NCBI GenBank assembly: GCA_014549065.1
Contig: JACDOX010000133.1
Span: forward strand, 165,853 to 229,852
Direction of reading: 5' to 3'
Length of the DNA: 64,000 nt
Origin: Cardinalis cardinalis
Taxonomy: Eukaryota; Chordata; Aves; Passeriformes; Cardinalidae
Shown: positions 44,536 to 55,285 of the stretch, piece by piece
How the letters are laid out: each line of letters begins with the position of its first letter
Numbering within the stretch: position 1 is the first letter of the stretch
Notes under the pieces: generated by a model
Database searches by the model: none
Seen by the model: only the letters and a program-made list of their open reading frames with translations
What the model was told of the DNA's origin: nothing
Made by a program: the position numbers and the translations under genes

Positions 44536-46344
44536 AGGATGTGCTGGAAGGCAGAGCTCTGCTCTCCCCCTGGGCTCTGCAATCCCATCCTCCCTGGTGT
44601 TTTTCTTGGCTGCACAGGAAGAAGCAGCACCTGAGAGCACCTTGTCCCACTGCCACAGGCACTCACCTGTGCAGCCTGGGCTCAGCTGCCTCCCCATCCC
44701 AAACCAGCACTGCAGGGACGCTGATCCAGGGGTTGTGCTGATCCAGGGGTTGTGCTGATCCAGGGGTTGTGCTGATCCAGGGGTGGGATTACGGCAGGGT
44801 TACAAGCAGGAGGTTTATAGGATTAAACACCTTTTAATGCAGTGCACACACACAGGCAGGAGCCTTTCCAAGGGAAATCATCTCCCAACTCCCTGTCCAC
44901 AACAGAGGGCACAGCCCCTCTCCTCCTGCCAGGCCTGACACGGATCAGGCTCCAGAAGGGAATTCTCTGTCCCTGCAAGGATTAAATCTGGGTGATTTAA
45001 ACCCACAGTGCTAAAAACAAGCCCCGTCCATCACCTCCTTCCCAGAGCTGCAAGTCAGGTCTTGCTCCCAGGAATGACTGAATTCCATGGAAGTGCAGCC
45101 TTGCAGGCCTGGGCTGGGGCACAGGGGAGGCTCTGGCAGAGGGATGATTGATCTCCAGACGAGGCGGGAATGTGATGCTTGGGAGAATCTGATCCATTTA
45201 GTGAAGTTCTCCCCCTCAGCAGGGACCTGCAGCACTTGGGGCTCTCTGGGGACTCTCAAGGGCTGCCCAGGGGCAAGGGGACAGCAAATCCTGACCTGCA
45301 CTGCTCCTACATGAGCTGTGGCAATGACACCCCCAAAATGTGGAGAAAGGAGAAAAAACTCCCACCAAAAAATACCTCACAGAGGATGGGAACCCACCCC
45401 AGGCCCTGGCTTTGTGCTTGTGCTGGAAAACATCTGTGAGCGCACAGAGCCAGGCTTTGACACCTGCCTGCATATCCTCAGNGCTGCCACACAAGCCCCT
45501 GCATCCTCAGGCTGGCTCAGCTCCCTGGGCAGCACAGATGACACCAAGAGGGCAGTGCCAAGCCATGCCCNAGCCCTGGCTGCCCAGGGATCACCATTCC
45601 CACTGCCCCCAGTGCTCACAGGCTGCTCTGCACTGCTGGCTTTGTGCTGCTCTCCGCTCCCTGCTGCTCGGCCAGTTCTCCAGTGCAGCACAGATCCCTC
45701 CCCGAGGATGGAGCTGGGGAGGCTCCAGAGCTGAACACGACACCAGGACTCCCACGCGCTCCCAGGGCTGCTCCAGCCCTGCCCTTCCACGGCTCTCAGG
45801 TTTCCAGGAACTGGAACCAGGTGCTTGGGAGCTCAGGATGCAGCTCCAGCAGCTCGTGTGGCCTCTGGCCTGCCAGGGCTGAGCAGGACAGGACAAACAG
45901 AGCTGGGTCATTTCACGCAAGCCCACGAGAAGATCCCATGTGGATGNTCTTGGGAGTGTACTTTGTACAGCTTCGTTCATTTCTTTCGGAATTGGCCAAG
46001 TATCTACTGGTACGCTAACCAGACAAGTGGAAAATGGGTTTTTTTGGGGTTGTGTTTGACAGACTATGNTATCTAAACTTGATATATTAGCTGAACATGC
46101 TTCCCACTCAAACTTCCCACCCCAGCTGAGCCTTGGCAATGCAGCTGTGGGAGCCAGGCTGGGGTTGATGCCCCTTCCCTGCTCTGCAGGNAGGCAGAGG
46201 GGTGGCACAGCTCTGGAAATCTGCCAGGCTGGCCCCAAAACATGTAACCAGCCCAGAGCCCAAAAACAAGCCTGGTTTAGCTGGTGGGAATAGAGAACCC
46301 CACAGAAGTAATCCCACAGAAGGACTGGGATCNAGAGCAGGTGA
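44536..46344. other. Unique sequence with one short tandem repeat, no gene
   Basis: Besides the 17-bp array at 44720 nothing is recognised. Confidence 0.55.
44720..44787. repeat. 17-bp tandem repeat, four copies
   Basis: GCTGATCCAGGGGTTGT starts at 44720, 44737, 44754 and 44771, essentially identical. Recent slippage. Confidence 0.97.
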
Positions 46345-46540
46345 AGGTTTACAAGGAGGGTGGGGAGGCCCTGGCNCTGAGGAGATGTGGCTGTTCCTGG
46401 ATCCCTGGAAGTATTCCAGGTTGGACAGGGCTTGGAGTAACCTGGGAGAGTGGAAGGTGTCCCTGCCCATGGCAGGGGCTGGGATCAGAGGAGCTTTGAG
46501 TTTCCTTCCCACCCAAACCATTCCATGATCCTACGATTCN
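46345..46540 (+). mobile_element. CR1 LINE fragment, 3' end
   Basis: AGGAGGGTGGGGAGGCCCTG, GATCCCTGGAAGTATTCCAG, GTTGGACAGGGCTTGGAGTA, ACCTGGGAGAGTGGAAGGTG, TCCCTGCCCATGGCAGGGGC, and the terminus CATTCCATGATCCTACGATT. A well-preserved CR1 3' end, 5'-truncated. Confidence 0.95.
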
Positions 46541-47106
46541 TCCAGACCAAGATGAGGGACACACATCCACTTTTTTTCCCCAAAATAAATACATCTAAAT
46601 TTCACCTAAACGAATCACAGGAATCACAGCACTCCAGGAACCATCCCTCTCTGAAAGGAAACCATTATTCCTCCTTTTCCCCACTGGCCCCAGCAGCAGG
46701 TTGCTGTTAACTTGTCCTGAGCCTAAAAATAGTTCTCCTCAAAGGAAATCCAAACCCTGCACTCTGCTCCTTCCCTCACTCCCTAATTAATGGTTTCCAG
46801 GTCAGCCCAGCTCTCAGGGAACATCTGTTTGTTCTCACTCCATCCCAGGAAAGGCAAAGCTGACCTGAAAGGGGAATATGAAAGAGGGTTTGATGTCTGC
46901 AGAGCCTCCCTGCCACAGACATCTGGATATTGGGGCCTTGGAGTGGAAAGGAGCATCCACAGAGGCACATCCCAACTGCAGGGCTGCAGTGCGTGAGCCC
47001 CTAACTCCCAGAGGGATCTTGAGGAACAGGGGCATCACCCACAGCTGCTTTCAGGAGCGGTTTTGCAGAAATACAGAAATAAATGCAATTAAATGAGTTG
47101 GATCCA
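46541..47106. other. Unique sequence, no gene supported
   Basis: Nothing is recognised. Confidence 0.5.
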
Positions 47107-47300
47107 CATGGATCATCCAGATGCAGCTCCTGGCCCTGCACAGATACCCCAACAACCTCACACCCTGTGCATCCCTGAGAGCAGAGCCCAAACTCTCCTG
47201 GAGCTGTGACCATTCCCTGGGGAGCTGTTCCACCCTCTGAAGAGCCTTTCCCTAAAACCCACCCTAACCCTCCCCTGCTGCAGCTTCCTGCCCTTAAAGC
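47107..47300 (-). mobile_element. CR1 LINE fragment (reverse), distinct subfamily
   Basis: On the plus strand: CAGCTCCTGGCCCTGCACAG, ATACCCCAACAACCTCACAC, CTGTGCATCCCTGAGAGCAG, CTCCTGGAGCTGTGACCATT, CCCTGGGGAGCTGTTCCACC, CTCTGAAGAGCCTTTCCCTA. This is the reverse complement of a CR1 lineage whose 3' region carries the 'ACCCTGTGCATCCCTGAGAGC' wording. It is distinct from the neighbouring fragments. Confidence 0.87.
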
Positions 47301-47978
47301 CACCTAAAACTCTTTGGTGGCTTNGTCACATGAGGGAGATGCCTCAGGAATAATTGGAACATTTATTTCCTACATATGGGGGAGACGTGAGCAAACCCAG
47401 GAGTGGTTTTGTCCTTTGGTTTAAGTGAGGTTTGAACGTTTCCAATCCATCTGATGGCAGGACAGGGAATGTTTATCTTGCTTTGCATGGATTTGAGAAG
47501 AGGCAGGAGGCTGGGAAACTCCAGGTTTGTCACACAGGAACCCCCCNCAGCCACATTCCCCAGCTTCCCTTGGCTCCATACAACAACAGGGAAATTGGGA
47601 GATGCAACTNCAGCAGGAATTTGAGAAATCCACAGAAAAATCAGGATGTGTTATTAATAAACATGGACAATCATGGACAAACTGCTTCTGACAGCATAAC
47701 TGGAGAAGCACGGAAGAGGCAACATGAGGGATGAGCAGGAGGAAGATGGAAGAGAGACATCTCCCAGAAGGCAGCCTCTAAATGAAGAGAGATGGGCAAT
47801 AAAATGAAAAGCAGCAGGGAAGGAGCTGGAAGATGGAGGAGATGGNAGTGTGCTGGTTTCCCATACATCCAGGAGCAGAACCTGGCCCCAGGATCTCCCC
47901 CAGAATCTGTCAGCAGCTCCAACAGAGCCATCACTCGTCAGCACAGCCCTGCTGGAGCTCCCAGGCTGTGACACCACC

Positions 47979-48026
47979 AGCTCCAGCTCCTCCAGCTCCA
48001 GCTCCAGCTCCAGCTCCAGCTCCAGC
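47979..48026. repeat. (AGCTCC)n hexanucleotide repeat
   Basis: About eight AGCTCC units with one CTCC interruption. All three plus frames stay open (Ser-, Pro/Ala- or Leu/Gln-type runs), which explains low-complexity open frames here. Confidence 0.95.
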
Positions 48027-48352
48027 CCAGCCAGGGATGAGACTGCTGTTCCAGGAGGCAGGGCTGCCTGGACGGGGAGGTGCTGACAGCAGGGAAGCAA
48101 TCCTTCCATCCCTCTGCTCCTCAGAGCACCGATCCCCCAGGAACACTGACTCTGTGGGTGACAGCACCTGCAGGGACCCTTGGGGGCTTCTCGAGGGCCA
48201 TCAGCTGGGATTGCTGCTGGCAGGGCAGAGCTGAGTGTCCCAGTGTCCCACTGCACCCTGCACTGCACCNTCCAGGCTTTGCCAGCCCTGGGATCCAGCC
48301 AGCTCTGTGCTCCAGCCTGCTCCACACCAAANCAGCCCCAGGAATGTTCTCG

Positions 48353-48446
48353 TGGAGCAGCCTGCTCCATGGAAGGTGTCCCTGCCCAGGGAACAAGATG
48401 AGGTTTGAGATTCCTCTCAATCCAGCCCACCCTGTGATTCTATTCC
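48353..48446 (+). mobile_element. CR1 LINE 3' terminus
   Basis: GGAGCAGCCTGCTCCATGGA, AGGTGTCCCTGCCCAGGGAA, GATGAGGTTTGAGATTCCTC, TCAATCCAGCCCACCCTGTG, ATTCTATTCC. Short, diverged CR1 end with an ATTCTATT-type tail. Confidence 0.88.
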
Positions 48447-51400
48447 ATCACCCTTCCAATTCCAGAGCAGCACAGATCAATTCCAGATCAATACCACAGA
48501 GCAGGAACGCCCAAACCTGGCAGGGATCCTCTCCAACCCCCAGAACACCTTGTTGGAAAGGAGGTGAATTTTATGGACATGTTCCCAGAGCTCAAAGTGC
48601 TGCCCTGAAGTGCGACACCCTGACCTTTAACTCAATTTAATTAATTACCTGAGTTAATTGAGGTCTGAATCTGCCCTCCTGGCACCCACGAGAATTGAAC
48701 CTGGCTGCACTCAAGGGCAAAGTGACCACGNACAAGGACAGGGATTGTCTGGGAGCAGGCACAGGGAATGAGGATCCAGAAGTGCCCAAGATCAAAGCAT
48801 TAATTAAATCCTAATTCACCCTCCTGATGAGAAAGCTGCAAAAGCACCCTGGATGTGGAGATTGGCTCTGCACTCCCCACCAGGCCAATCCCTCAGTGAG
48901 ATTCCCTGGCTCGTTCCAAGGGTGAGGGAAGGTTATGTTTGCACTCGGAGTGAAAAGCTCCGGATTTATTTTTCTGCTCAGCAAAAGAAAACCCCAAATA
49001 ATCCTCTCAGTTCAGGTCANCCCCAAAGCATGACCAATCCCTTCGTTTTGGTTTGGTGCTCCTGACCATTCCTGCCCTTTGCAGGAAGGTTTGGAGGCTA
49101 TAAAATATTACTGGGAAATGGAAGAACTGGAATATTGAGCTCTGAAAATGTAGGAACAAAACTGAGCTGCTCTTTACAAAAAGATGAGCTCCCAGTGCCA
49201 GCTCAGAAAAGAGCTGCAGTCAACCCCAAAATTGCATTTCTCGGCAAATAAACTCCTCATCCTGGAAAAATTTGCCCAAATCTCTGCAGATTCTGAAAAC
49301 AAAACTTTGAGCTCAGCTCAAATCTCCATCACCACATCCAGGTTTGGATCCTCTCCGAATGCTCCCAAGCCATGGCGTGGAAACATTTTAAGAAGGACTT
49401 TGATTAAAATGATTTAATGGTGTTTAGCTTTGTTCTTAAGNGGAAAATAGAGAAATAATGTGAGCTTTTTCCTTTATTCAGGAAAATAAAAAGTGAAGAG
49501 ATGGGAATTTTGCCCTACCGAGCGCTTAAACTGGCTAAATGATCCATGAAGCATCCCTAAAAATGCATGGCCCCACTACCTGGCTGTGAATCTGCCTACA
49601 TTGTCCTCCCTTTGCCAGCACATTTTGTGGGTTTTCCCAGTGGAAAGAATTGGGGGATTTTTCCAGTGGTGGCTTGACCCAAAAAGCCCCAAGAGATGCC
49701 AAAGGCAGACCCAGAGTCCCACTTGGGATTGGTTTTTTCTGGGTTTCTTTTCAAAGTGCTGACAGCAAAATCNTTTCATCTGCTGGGAAAGCAGCACTTG
49801 GGCTCCCATAAAACAGCAAACCCATGACCCTGGGAATTAAAGTGCTCCAAACTCTGCTCCCTGCAAGCCAAGGCTTGTCCTCTGTTCCCAGAACTGCTGC
49901 TGCTCCTGGAGAGCCACAGAAGAGGTGAAGCAGCACCAAACTTCCCCTATCAAACAGCAAAATAAACCCAGACACCACACNTGGCAAAGAGCTGCGTCTA
50001 TGGGAAGGGAGATCTCAGAAGGTTGCACATTCCATGAGAAATAATATAAAAAAAATCCAGCACAACTTCTGCCACCCAAGGATGGGCTTCACCTGCGCAC
50101 ATCNAGTTTTCANCATGAAAATATTGCCCAGAAGAAANACATCAAATAAAATACTTGCCCCAAACCCCTAAGATTTGAAAAACTAATGATTAAACAGGAA
50201 CAGATAAAGGTTATAGCTGNTGATTGGATCTTCTGAATGTCAAGGACATTAAATATTCCNGTTCTGGGTGGGCAAANCTGCCCAGGGAAACTTAAATCAC
50301 ANCCNCCCAGCTCAGGACTGAGGCAGCAAGAGCCACTCTCAGCTGGAACCACCACAGAAATATTCCACCTGACCTGGGTCAGCCTGAGCATTTNGCACAT
50401 CCCTGTGAGGAGAGGACTGAGAGATGGCAGAAGATTCCCACTTGAGCAGGAACTGAAGGGAAGAGCTTTCCCAGGAGTTTTACGCTGCTGTTTGCCTTAG
50501 AAATCCCCCTCCNCTGCTCTGCTCCATCCTTCCTTCTCCCTCAGGATTTCCTGACTCCTCATCAGCTTTCCCAACGAGCTGAGAGGGCTGAGGCTGGAAC
50601 AAAACCAGCCCTGATTTGACAGCACCTGGCCAGCAGTGTCCTGGGTGAGCAGGGCTGGTCCTGCCCAGCTCTGAACCCGGCCAGCTCAANGTGGGAGCTC
50701 CTCAAACCAACCGACCCCAAAACTCTGTCAGCTCTGGTCCTGCTCACGCTCCCAGCTGAGCCCACACTGGGGAAATCCAGCAGATTTCCGTGAGCTGCTC
50801 ATTCTCACCACAGAGAGCAGGGAAGAGGGGCCGGGGTGCTCTGAGCGCTGGCTCAGCAGATCCTGACCTGCTGAGCTGAGCTCAATCCCTTCTCCTGAAG
50901 CCTGTGGGTGGTTCAGAGACAGGGTTTGATTGGGCTCAGGGACAACAGGGTGCAGCTGGGAGAAGTTTGCATCCGGATCTCAGCATGCAAAGAGTTCAAA
51001 TCCAGGGGGCTGGGTCAGATTCGTGTCGAGGATTCGTTTTCTGGATATCAAAANCCACCCACGGGACTTGGAAAAGCCAGGCCAGGCCTGGCATAAATGG
51101 AGTAACAGCACTGCCCTCTCNGGAGTCTGATTTACTCCAGAGGGATCCAAATCCATGCCAGGGCAGCAGGGGAGCTGTGCTCTGTGTGCACTACCACGGT
51201 TCCAGTGCNCACAACAGCAGCTGCTTGCTCCAGAGCAGGCACCATTCCTAATGCGCTTCCCATCCATGGAGGATGAGCAGTGCCAGAACTCCTCTCAATG
51301 CTCTTGGAGCTGCTATTTTTGTTTTGGGGGAAGAGCTGCACAACTCCTCTGCTTTCACATCCAAATGGGCTTTTTCATCCTCCTCCTCCTCCTGTTTTCC

Positions 51401-51853
51401 CTGGCAGCTGCTCCTGCTCCGTCTGTGCCAGGAGTGGGAGCTGGGAATGGCAGGTGGGGCCTGGTACCTGCTGAGCTCTGGCTGCTGCTCCAGCCAGGTT
51501 TATCCACAGCTCCTCAGCATTCCCAGCATTTCACACCCCACAAAGGATCCTCCTTCCCAGGGGGGAGCTCCAAAAGCTTCAGGGTCAGGGATGGAGAGTA
51601 AGGAAGGAAATGCAAGCTCAGAATGAGCAGAACTGAGCACATCTTGCCCAGACCAAAGGGCAGAAGAGCTGGGGGCAGCTTTCCAGCAAGGCCACAGGAG
51701 CATCCAAAGGCCAGGAAAGATGGGAAGGACCACAGGAGCTTTCACCCAGCTCCCAAAGGGGTTGAGAGCCACAGTGCTGTGAACCTTTGGATTCAAAGGA
51801 CAGGGAGTTACTGCAGGAAAAAGTCCAAGGCAGGGAGATTCTCAAGGATTGTA

Positions 51854-51998
51854 TAGGAATATATAATATTCCTATATTTTCCATATATTCCTATTCCATA
51901 TAGGATTATTTAATATATCATATATATATAAAATATATAATATATAAAGGATTGTATAGGAATACATATATAAATATATAAAATATATAAAATACGAA
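51854..51998. repeat. AT-rich simple repeat with a 103-bp internal duplication
   Basis: TATATA and AATATATA words dominate. AAGGATTGTATAGGAATA occurs at 51844 and 51947, so part of the block has been duplicated. It includes the near-palindrome AGGAATATATAATATTCCT. Confidence 0.9.
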
Positions 51999-53734
51999 TA
52001 TTGGGAATTCTTAAGCAAAATTTTGAGGAAAAAAAAACCTGGAGTTTGGAAGGGCTGTGCAGCCCCTCTTGCTCCAGTTCTTTTTGTGAAATTAAACCTC
52101 TCAGAGCCAAGGCCAAGTCCATCAGCAGGGACCCCCAGGACACACAGTGGGCAGGATTTGGGATCTGCAGGTGCCAGATCCTCACAGCCTGGAGCAGAGA
52201 TTAGTGACAGGAATAGGGGGAGAAGCATCACCCAAGGGAAGCGAGCAGGACCAAATCCCATCCTCTCACCCTGTCAGGAACAGAGCCTGGCTGGCCGGGC
52301 ACTGCCCACCCTGATCCCAAAATCCTGGAATTCTGCCCCTCCTGGCCACACTCCTCCCATCCCAGCTGCCCTCCCAGCTGCATCCCAGGTAGGCAGAGCT
52401 CAGAGCACACATCTGGAGCCCAGCCCACATCTGGCTTTGCTCTGGGCTTTGTTCATGCCCGAGGCCACGGAGCATCCACCTCTCCCCGTGCCTTTATCTC
52501 CTCCCAGGATCCCCTGGCTTTCAGCTGCTGGGTTTTATTTGAGCTGCACAAAGGAGTTTTTTAATTAAGCAGCCTTTTTCTGGGGCTGTTTCTGATTGTA
52601 TCAGGTTGAAAGCAGACCCCCAGGCCCAGCTCTCAGTCTGTGACACAAACCAGAGATCTCCCCAAAACAGCTCCCCAAACCTTCATTACTTTTGTGTTAT
52701 TGCTTTTCTGCCTTAGAGGCCAGAACAGGGTCTTGGGGCAGAGGGATTGAACTCTTGGAATTGTCCATGGAGCCAAAACAGAGGCAATCCCAGATTCCTG
52801 CCCTTGGGAAGGCTTGGGAAAACCACAGGTATCTCACTTTGAGCTCATCCCTGATTTTTGAGCAAGGTTAATGATGGGGGCAGCTCGAATTCCCTCACAA
52901 CGTGGAGAAACCCTCAGATCCCAGAAAATCCACACAGAACCTTCTGGTCTTTGTCCCAGTCCCTGTTTTTACTGTTTGGTTACCACCTCCCTGTGAATAT
53001 TCCAGCCTGTGCAGCCCTTTTGCAGGCTGGACAGCAGGTGCAGAGTGATGGGATTTCACAGTCTGGATTATTTAGGAAATCCTCGCTGCAAAAGGCATCA
53101 GAGGCTGGAGCGTGGTGCTGCTCCTGCCTCAAGGTGCTCCCAGCAGGGAGAGCCAAGGAAAACCTCAGGAGCAGCAGGAGCAGAACAATTAAAGGGATGA
53201 GCCTGCAAAGGCTCATTAACTGGCTGCAGGCACAGCCTGGGAGGGTCAGGAAGGGCTTGGGGAGCTCAGGAGGCTGCTGAGGAGCGGATTTTGTTCCTGG
53301 GAGCTCTCAGCCTTCCCTCCTTCCGCAGGGACTGGAGCTGCACGGAGCAGCCACGCGCTCTTCCAGCACTGGAACCACACACCCAGACCCTGGGATAAGG
53401 CGGGGAAAGGCGGATGCAAAGCCCCATTCAGCAGCACAGAACAATAAATCCTCCTCAGAGTTTCCANGAACCTGGAGATTGCGGCCTGCAGCTTTTCTTT
53501 CCAGCACACATTGTCAACACGNTGACATCAGCACATCCCGATACGTGCGGGCCTCATCCAGCTCGGGGCTTCGCTCCACTCCCCTCCAACATCCCACTCC
53601 CACTCCTCTGCACTTCCAGGGTCATCAATCTCCCTCCTTGGGGCACTTTCAGCCTGAACCTCCAGCGATGAAATCATGGATCTGGGACGTGACTCAGAGG
53701 GGCCGTGACTCACCCGCCTGAGCACTGGCACAGC
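51999..53734. other. Unique sequence, no gene supported
   Basis: Nothing is recognised. Confidence 0.5.
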
Positions 53735-54066
53735 TCCATCCCCTCATCCCTGGGAGCAGCTCCATCCCTCTATCCCTGGAGCTCCATCCCCCCATCCCTG
53801 GGAGCAGCTCCATCCCTCTATCCCTGGAGCTCCATCCCCTCATCCCTGGGAGCAGCTCCATCCCTCTATCCCTGCAGCTCCATCCCTCTATCCCTCGAGC
53901 TCCATCCCCTCATCCCTGGGAGCAGCTCCATCCCTCTATCCCTCGAGCTCCAACCACTCATCCCTGGGAGCAGCTCCATACCCCCATCCATTCAAGCAGT
54001 TCCATCCCCTCATCCCTGGGAGCAGCTCCATCCCCTCATCCATTCAAGCACCTCCATCCCCTCATC
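53735..54066. repeat. 48-bp minisatellite with 22/26-bp half-units
   Basis: GGGAGCAGCTCCATCCCTCT starts at 53752, 53800 and 53848 (48-bp spacing), then at 53918 after an extra 22-bp half-unit. Half-units are AGCTCCATCCCCTCATCCCTGG-like and GAGCAGCTCCATCCCTCTAT-like. The last copies (CATTCAAGCA variants) are diverged. Confidence 0.92.
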
Positions 54067-55057
54067 CTCACGGGGTTGTTTGAGACATTGGCCACTGAGA
54101 TGTTTCAAAGTTTGGCATGGATTCATTGGGAATGCTCAACTTTGGATATTCCCAAACAGACTGGGAATATTTCCAATTCCACGCTGGTAGAACGTCAANG
54201 TGAACACCAATCCCACACTCCCACTTTTCCCTGCCCCAGGATGAGATGGGAAGGTACCAGTTCAGCAATTTCAGAACACCTGGATTCTGCTCCCATTCCT
54301 TTGCTTCTGTCCCAGATGGAGGCTAGACTGGGAGGAAAATCCAGACCTGCTCCTTGGCAGAGCTACCCGGGAGCAGACACACAGTGAGGACAGTTTGCTT
54401 TGGCAACTTCCTCTAGGAATATATAAATATATATAAATATATACATTTTAATATCTTTGGCAAATAAANGATCGTAAAAAGAAAAGTTGGTTGGCCTTCC
54501 TGGCCGAGCCAAGAACGTACTTTAGGTTAAAAAATAGACACTGAAAAGGACGGAGCCAGAAAAAGAAAAAAAACTCCAAACCAAACATTTTCCCTGCTCT
54601 GAAGCTGCTTTAGGAATTGCTGATGCCACAAATCCATGTCAGGGATGGAGCACGTTGCTTTTGTGGAAAGTGGTTGATCCACAAAACACAGGCCACACCT
54701 TCAGGGAGCCATCCCAGAGACAAATATCTGTTCAAGCAGGTCCAAAATCCCATATTTATTAATCTGCTCTCATGCTCTGGAATGGATTTCAGCCTGTGTA
54801 AATCACTGGGCTGATAATGCACAAGGAGGCAAAAGAGCAACCACATGTTCAGTGTGGAACCGTTCCCCTTTTCTCTTTTCCCCTTTCCCTTTCCTTGCCT
54901 GATGTTAATCCCACAACTTGTAGACTCTCACCCCCAGCTTCTCCCTGACCTTAGCTCCTTGACAATTAACGTGGATTTTTCATATGGAAAAGGAAATTTT
55001 TCACTTTGAGAGGGCTCCGGGAGGCCAAAGCTTGGCCAACTCAAAGCAGCCCAAGAA
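54067..55057. other. Unique sequence with a short AT repeat, no gene
   Basis: The AT run at 54416 is listed separately. Nothing else is recognised. Confidence 0.5.
54416..54452. repeat. (TATAAA/ATAT)n microsatellite
   Basis: GGAATATATAAATATATATA followed by more of the same. AT-only. Confidence 0.9.
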
Positions 55058-55285
55058 GCAGGGCAGGGATAGATGGGATTTTGGGAGGGAATTCTTGGCT
55101 GGGAAGGTGGGGAGGGATGGGCACAGGGTGCCCAGAGCAGCTGGGGCTGCCCCTGGAGCCCTGGCAGTGCCCAAGGCCAGGTTGGAATAACCTGGGATAA
55201 TGGAAGNTGTCCCTTCCCATGGCAGGGGATGGGACTGGATGAGCTTTAAGGTCCTTCCCAACCGAAATAATTCTGGGGTTCTGTA
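55058..55285 (+). mobile_element. CR1 LINE fragment, 3' end
   Basis: GATAGATGGGATTTTGGGAG, GGAATTCTTGGCTGGGAAGG, GCACAGGGTGCCCAGAGCAG, GAGCCCTGGCAGTGCCCAAG, GCCAGGTTGGAATAACCTGG, CATGGCAGGGGATGGGACTG, AGCTTTAAGGTCCTTCCCAA. A clear CR1 3' end with a deletion of the GGACAGGGCTTGG block. Confidence 0.95.

Larger units (their letters stand above)
47301..51853. other. Mostly unique sequence, no gene supported
   Basis: It contains the (AGCTCC)n run and the CR1 fragment listed separately. It also has an inverted octamer-like pair TTTGCAT (50966-50972) and ATGCAAA (50985-50991) separated by 12 bases. Ambiguous bases are unusually dense at 50104-50394. No exon is recognised. Confidence 0.5.

Noticed and set aside
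50925..51005. tRNA-like B-box (GTTCAAATCC) with an upstream A-box-like word
   Set aside because: No 7-bp acceptor stem, anticodon arm or T-arm pairing could be laid out at the right spacing.
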